NCBI GenBank assembly: GCA_024679435.1
Contig: JAIBDK010000048.1
Span: forward strand, 1-10,666
Reading direction: 5' to 3'
Source: Gammaproteobacteria bacterium
GTDB lineage: Bacteria; Pseudomonadota; Gammaproteobacteria; Arenicellales; Poriferihabitantaceae
DNA: 10,666 nt
In this document: piece after piece, positions 7,226 to 10,666 of the stretch
Layout of the letters: every line of letters begins with the position of its first letter
How positions within the stretch are numbered: the first letter of the stretch is position 1
The notes under the pieces: generated by a model
Told to the model about the DNA's origin: nothing
The model's input: only the letters and a program-made list of their open reading frames with translations
Databases searched by the model: none
Translations under genes and position numbers: made by a program

Positions 7226-7251
7226 GAAGGTCGCTTGAATGCGGCTTTTTT
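7226..7251 (+). terminator. Rho-independent terminator of the tRNA operon
   Basis: GTCGC (7230-7234) pairs with GCGGC (7241-7245), including one T-G wobble, around the loop TTGAAT. A run of T residues follows at 7246-7251. The stem can extend outward by pairing the upstream AGAAG with the T-run. Its place 30-60 bases after tRNA-Leu suits the end of the tRNA transcript. It directly abuts the rsmI remnant. Confidence 0.75.
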
Positions 7252-7254
7252 ATT

Positions 7255-7982
7255 GATATTTCGTCTTCACTTATACTCCATTTCGATATTCACAATAAAA
7301 CCCGCTCTTTTCATGAACACAACGAAAATCAAAGTACCGATGGTTGTGTGAATGAATTGTTGTCTGGTAAGAATATTGCGCTGATAAGTGATGCCGGTAC
7401 GCCGTTGATCAGCGACCCTGGCTTATCGTCTGGTCAAGGCGTGCAGAGAACAAAGTATCGAGGTTTCACCGGTTCTAGGTGCATGTGCGTTTGCTGCGGC
7501 GCTAAGCACGTCCGGGTTGGCTCCGGATCAGTTTTGTTTCGAAGATTTTTTACCTTCCAAGTCCAGTCAGCGACGGAACCAACTTGAATCCCCAAAAAGA
7601 TGAATCCCGCTCTGGGGTGTTCTATGAGTCCAGCCATCGTATTGTCGCCAGCTTAAAGGATATGGGGCAGTTTTCTGGAAGTGAGACGGCGGTAACAGTG
7701 GCTCGAGAAATCACTAAAAAGTTCGAAAGTTTTTATTATGGGACGCTGCAAGATGTGAAATCAGAAATTGAATCTGCTGCAGAACACCAAATAGGTGAGT
7801 TTGTGGTAATGCTTTCAGTGGTGAATGACAGCAAGGCTGATTGGACAAAAGCGATTCCTTTACTAGACTTATTGCTACATGAAATAATACCCCGCAAGGC
7901 GCGCTCCATCGTCGCGTCTACATTTTCAGTCAACAAGAATGCATTGTATGACTATGCGCTTTCGCAGAAGTCAGTCACCTAA
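7255..7982 (+). pseudogene. rsmI: rsmI remnant (16S rRNA C1402 2'-O-methyltransferase), truncated and frameshifted
   Basis: RsmI methylates the ribose of C1402 in 16S rRNA using S-adenosylmethionine. Similarity runs through three frames. The first (about 7255-7422) has HFDIHNKTRSFHEHNEN and SDAGTPLISDPG. The second (7424 to about 7594) has YRLVKACREQ, VLGACAFAAALSTSGLAPD and FCFEDFLPSKSSQRR. The third (to the stop at 7980-7982) has FYESSHRI, VAREITKKFE, GEFVVML and the C-terminal VNKNALYDYAL. The breaks look like single-base insertions: one T in GGCTTAT near 7423, and one A in the five-A run 7594-7598. About the first 55-60 residues are absent, including the start codon and the PTPIGNL motif, so repairing the frames would not give a complete enzyme. 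Similarity fades just after the tRNA-Leu terminator. The remnant sits upstream of rnpB in the ancestral orientation. Confidence 0.88.
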
Positions 7983-7983
7983 C

Positions 7984-9171
7984 TCAGACTGCAATTTTGT
8001 CTAGTTGACGCATCCAGCGATAACAGACAAAAGCGACGCAACCAGAAAATAATTTGTAAATCATCGCTGTTTGATTGTCCGGGTAAAGCACCACTAGGAC
8101 TCCCAGAATCAAAGCGCAGTCCCAGGCGATGGTTTTTGCACTGGCAGAGCTCTTTAGAAATACATACAAACCAGTAACAAGCAAAGGAATGAATGTGATT
8201 ATCCAGGTGTCTGGTGCAAAGCGACCCCAGGGGATATAAACTTCCATTCTCGACAATAGATAGCCGATGTTTTGAATTTGTAGCAGGGATGTGATTAAAA
8301 ACATCAGTGATAACAAACTCCAAACAACTTTGCTGGATTGTTGTCGGGCTCTCTGAAAACACATCAGAAACAAAATAAAAAACATGAATATCGGAAATAC
8401 ACTGGCCGGGTTACCCTCAACAAATACGCCTTCATAGGGAACTGCAAATACGGCAATAATTAGAAACTGTAAGGCGAATAAAATAAATACGATTTGATGA
8501 TGCATTGCCAGTGAATCCGGCTCACCAATGATTTCAGAAAGCTTTCGGCGTTCTATGGACAGGTGTCGAAGACATAATAGGCCGGCAATTATTAAGAGCG
8601 ACATACCCAATAGCTCGGTGCCTTCTTCCACAATCAAACGGTAGCGTCGCTGATGCCGGCTCAAATCGATGTTGTGCTCGACAAACTCCAGGCCGGCTAC
8701 GGAAGCGAAAAGTAAAACCCCCAAGCTAATCAAGAACGCTGCAATGCGATAGCCAGGTTGGCGAAACATTGAAAACAGTGAGGCACCAATTCCGACGGCA
8801 AAAATCAAAGCAAACGGCGCAAGGCCGGCCCACCCAAAATAGGTTGCCACAATTTCATGTAGCGAGCCAATTTCATCAAAACTTAATGCAAGAAAAGACA
8901 GAGATAGAATAACCCAGCGCCAGGATTCGCTAAGTTTTGGTTGCGCACTGGCGACCCGATAAAACAAAGAAGCCGCAATAAACAAACAAATACCTGACCA
9001 CCACACGGCGTAGTTCTCTTCGGTGCCAAGACTGATTGAAGAAAATATTTGCTTAAACCAGGTTGGTCGCATGGATGTCAGATTTTCCACATACAGAATA
9101 CCAACAAATACGATGTGCACTGCCCACATCCAGACCCACCAGGGAAACAGGCTGCGTCGGTAATCAGACAT
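7984..9171 (-). CDS. Multi-pass membrane protein of unknown function (395 residues)
   Basis: The product is an integral membrane protein with roughly 10-12 hydrophobic segments, at about 12-28, 54-73, 83-98, 116-135, 142-160, 184-201, 225-245, 257-273, 282-300, 323-340, 348-363 and 371-386. Striking are charged residues in or beside helices of the first half: SFDEIGSLHE (Asp99, Glu100, His105, Glu106), LEFVEH (Glu162, Glu165, His166) and VEEGTELLG (Glu182, Glu183, Glu186). I recall similar DE...HE plus EE..E..G patterns in other uncharacterised membrane proteins, but I cannot name a family. The start ATG overlaps the end of the 310-residue gene (ATGTCTGA) and lacks its own ribosome site, so coupling is likely. 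Its stop is one base from the rsmI remnant stop, facing it. No terminator is visible between them. Confidence 0.85.
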   Translation of the reverse strand: MSDYRRSLFPWWVWMWAVHIVFVGILYVENLTSMRPTWFKQIFSSISLGTEENYAVWWSGICLFIAASLFYRVASAQPKLSESWRWVILSLSFLALSFDEIGSLHEIVATYFGWAGLAPFALIFAVGIGASLFSMFRQPGYRIAAFLISLGVLLFASVAGLEFVEHNIDLSRHQRRYRLIVEEGTELLGMSLLIIAGLLCLRHLSIERRKLSEIIGEPDSLAMHHQIVFILFALQFLIIAVFAVPYEGVFVEGNPASVFPIFMFFILFLMCFQRARQQSSKVVWSLLSLMFLITSLLQIQNIGYLLSRMEVYIPWGRFAPDTWIITFIPLLVTGLYVFLKSSASAKTIAWDCALILGVLVVLYPDNQTAMIYKLFSGCVAFVCYRWMRQLDKIAV

Positions 9172-10096
9172 GGCTACGACCAGTTACGCTTCTATCGTTA
9201 GACATTCCGGGTGCCCAAAGCAAAAAACACAGAAAGATCAAAGCCCAGATAAATACTTTTACCGCGGTGACTTTAATTAAAATGCGTTTGCCTATTTTGT
9301 CAGGGTCTATTTTCGGTAATTCGAACCACGCCGATTCGTCTGCGCCGATATCCGTAACGATGGTCATTTGCTCAGGCCGCTCAATTCGTACTTCGTCACT
9401 ATTCACGTGCAGCATGATTTGGTGAAGATCACTGCCCTTTAGTTCGTAAACATGGATATTGAGAAAATCGTATCGAATACTTTGCAGCATAAAATGAGTG
9501 TCGCGACGCGCCTGTAACCGAATTAACGGCATGGGGTCATACAGTCTGAAATTATTCGAGCTTAGTTCGACATCGAATGGCACCACATAATGCGTAGGAT
9601 AGGTTTGCGCCGAGAAATGGGAATTGGCTGCATCTTCATTACTGTGTAATTCAAATTTGCTCGGTACGGGCAGATTGGGTAAGGACAAAAGTACACGACT
9701 AACAGTTAGCGGTGAAGTGATCAGAGCGATACCAATTAGGGCTGCGATAACCAACAACGTTGTGCGGTTGGAATAGTCATGATTTGCACTGAGCTGCGTA
9801 AAAACGAACCAGCTAAATAGCAGGACACAGCCACTTAGGTAGATTGATGTGATGGAGTTTTGCGTAAAAACTACTAGCACGATAACCAATGCCGAAATGA
9901 CGGGCCAAAGTACTGAATTTTTAGTTTGCTCGGTGCTGTTGCTTAATATGGATGACCAGGCCAGGTAATAGGCGAGGCTGATCGATAACCAGGGTGCCCA
10001 GCCGCTAAAGACAGTATTGCCTGCGAAAAACAGTAGCGCACTTGACAGCCCCAGTGTGATGATGAGCAATGTCGGGAAGGAGGCGAGTTTTGGCAT
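9164..10096 (-). CDS. Membrane protein with a large soluble domain (310 residues), unknown function
   Basis: The product has five hydrophobic segments near the N-terminus (about 6-24, 32-50, 62-79, 83-101 and 112-130). A hydrophilic, apparently beta-rich domain follows (about 145-272), and a final membrane helix lies at 279-296 before a short basic tail. With six helices, both ends would lie on the same side of the membrane. The positive-inside pattern of the tail (DRSVTGRSHV) suggests the cytoplasm, placing the central domain outside; this is inference. I do not recognise the family. The ATG at 10096 lacks a good ribosome site. A TATAAT lies upstream on the same strand. It overlaps the 395-residue gene by 8 bases, so the two form a transcription unit and may work together. 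Confidence 0.82.
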   Translation of the reverse strand: MPKLASFPTLLIITLGLSSALLFFAGNTVFSGWAPWLSISLAYYLAWSSILSNSTEQTKNSVLWPVISALVIVLVVFTQNSITSIYLSGCVLLFSWFVFTQLSANHDYSNRTTLLVIAALIGIALITSPLTVSRVLLSLPNLPVPSKFELHSNEDAANSHFSAQTYPTHYVVPFDVELSSNNFRLYDPMPLIRLQARRDTHFMLQSIRYDFLNIHVYELKGSDLHQIMLHVNSDEVRIERPEQMTIVTDIGADESAWFELPKIDPDKIGKRILIKVTAVKVFIWALIFLCFLLWAPGMSNDRSVTGRSHV

Positions 10097-10147
10097 CAGC
10101 GCAGGCGGTGAATAATTATTATAGAGCTTAGTATACGGAGCGACCGG

Positions 10148-10153
10148 ATTATA
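10148..10153 (-). promoter_or_regulatory. Possible -10 element for the two membrane-protein genes
   Basis: A perfect TATAAT on the minus strand lies about 50 bases before the 310-residue gene's ATG. The hexamer 17 bases further upstream (AATATT) is a poor -35. A second TATAAT-like sequence occurs nearer the gene, within the AT-rich 10111-10123. The 125-base gap 10097-10221 must also hold the rnpB promoter on the other strand, where CATTAG at 10206-10211 is a weak -10 candidate. Confidence 0.35.
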
Positions 10154-10221
10154 GGTGATCTTACTAATGAATATTACCTCTCCTGTTGTTTTATCGGCAA
10201 TGGTCCATTAGCCCTGGTGGC

Positions 10222-10596
10222 GGGAGTTGGCCAGACAGTTGCGCTTTGTTGATTTATTTGAACAGATCAAGGAAAGTCTGGGCTCCAATGGGCAGGGTGC
10301 CAGATAACGCCTGGGCGGCGTGAGCCGACGGCTAGTGCCACAGAAAATATACCGCTGCGATATCTAAGTTTTGATTGTGGTAAGGGTGAAATGGTGCGGT
10401 AAGAGCGCACCGCGTTGATGGCGACATTAACGGCAGGGTAAACCTCATGAGCTGAAATATCATGTAAACCGGTGTTTGAAGTCTTCTCGACTGAACCGGA
10501 GGGTAGATAGATTGACCATGCGGGTAACTTCATGGCTAGATAAATGACAGGCATCCGTTTAGGCGGACACAGAACCCGGCTTATAGGTTTGCTTTT
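10222..10596 (+). ncRNA. rnpB: RNase P RNA, bacterial type A
   Basis: This is the catalytic RNA of RNase P, which cuts the 5' leaders of tRNA precursors. Conserved blocks are in order: CCAGACAGTTGC (10231-10242), GGAAAGTCTGGGCTCC (P4 5' strand, 10271-10286), AGTGCCACAGAAAATATACCG, GGTAAGGGTGAAATGGTGCG and GGTAAGAGCGCACCGCG. Next come GGAGGGTAGATAGATTGACC, with a GGT at 10502-10504 in the region that binds the tRNA CCA end, and ACAGAACCCGGCTTATAGG (P4 3' strand). Recognisable helices include TTGATG/CATTAA around GCGA, CCGGT/ACCGG enclosing AGTC/GACT, and CCATG/CATGG capped by GTAA. P1 pairs about 10223-10232 with 10586-10595 and sets the approximate ends. Odd points: T at 10279 replaces a near-universal C in P4, P1 is rich in G-U pairs, and I find no clear P2. 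The gene normally follows rsmI; here the membrane-protein pair separates them. Confidence 0.95.
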
Positions 10597-10609
10597 ATTT
10601 TTAACTTTT

Positions 10610-10642
10610 GTAAAGATGAAGTATCTTTACGGCTTCAATTTT
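10610..10642 (+). terminator. Probable rnpB terminator stem-loop
   Basis: GTAAAGAT (10610-10617) and ATCTTTAC (10623-10630) form a perfect 8-bp stem with a 5-base loop GAAGT. A short T-run follows at 10638-10642. It begins about 15 bases after the predicted 3' end of mature RNase P RNA, a sensible place for rnpB termination. The stem is AT-rich and the T-run is offset by several bases, so it may be weak. Confidence 0.5.
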
Positions 10643-10666
10643 TGAGAATGGTAAAAAAAGACACAG

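Noticed and set aside
7348..7587. Two separate small proteins at 7348-7587 and 7584-7982
   Set aside because: Both are pieces of one RsmI homology, joined through a third frame at 7424-7594 that has no start of its own, so they are not independent genes.
7984..8362. A 127-residue minus-strand frame overlapping the 395-residue gene
   Set aside because: It lies in another frame inside a clear membrane-protein gene and shows no protein-like pattern.
10267..10554. A 95-residue minus-strand open frame
   Set aside because: It is the complement of the RNase P RNA gene, whose conserved blocks fully explain the sequence.

Overview
The window looks like a gammaproteobacterial chromosome. The best clue is the order uvrC–pgsA–tRNA-Gly(GCC)–tRNA-Cys(GCA)–tRNA-Leu(UAA), the classic arrangement of that class (uvrC-pgsA-glyW-cysT-leuZ in E. 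coli). A second clue is an rsmI remnant upstream of, and in the same direction as, rnpB. As I recall, that is the arrangement in Pseudomonas and relatives, where mraZ and the division cluster follow. I cannot name a genus. All identifications are by eye and from memory of the families; no search was run.

Layout. Positions 1-173 hold the 5' end of an unrecognised minus-strand gene. Positions 319-2731 hold two plus-strand genes: an unrecognised 566-residue protein and a DUF3726-like protein, probably one transcription unit. A minus-strand efp gene (2768-3328, true start well inside the longest open frame) converges on them. Divergent from efp is a DNA-repair pair: a family 5-type (UDGb-like) uracil-DNA glycosylase overlapping uvrC, which starts with TTG. 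After a 155-base gap come pgsA, a strong sigma70-type promoter, three tRNA genes, and a rho-independent terminator after tRNA-Leu.

From about 7255 the region becomes unusual. A 5'-truncated, twice-frameshifted rsmI remnant begins almost at the tRNA-Leu terminator. It is followed, one base after its stop codon, by two overlapping minus-strand genes for multi-pass membrane proteins (7984-10096). The RNase P RNA gene rnpB then runs on the plus strand (about 10222-10596) and a stem-loop follows it. The simplest reading is that a rearrangement joined the tRNA operon to the flank of the division cluster. It removed the 5' end of rsmI, and a two-gene membrane cassette now separates rsmI from rnpB.

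How the genes relate: most are housekeeping genes for translation (EF-P, tRNAs, RNase P, rRNA methylation), DNA repair (UDG, UvrC) and phospholipid synthesis (PgsA). The least understood parts are the 566-residue/DUF3726 pair and the 395/310-residue membrane pair. No CRISPR array, transposase or phage gene was seen. No stretch over 300 bases lacks a gene; the larger gaps (174-318, 5881-6035, 6820-7008, 10097-10221) are described in the entries.
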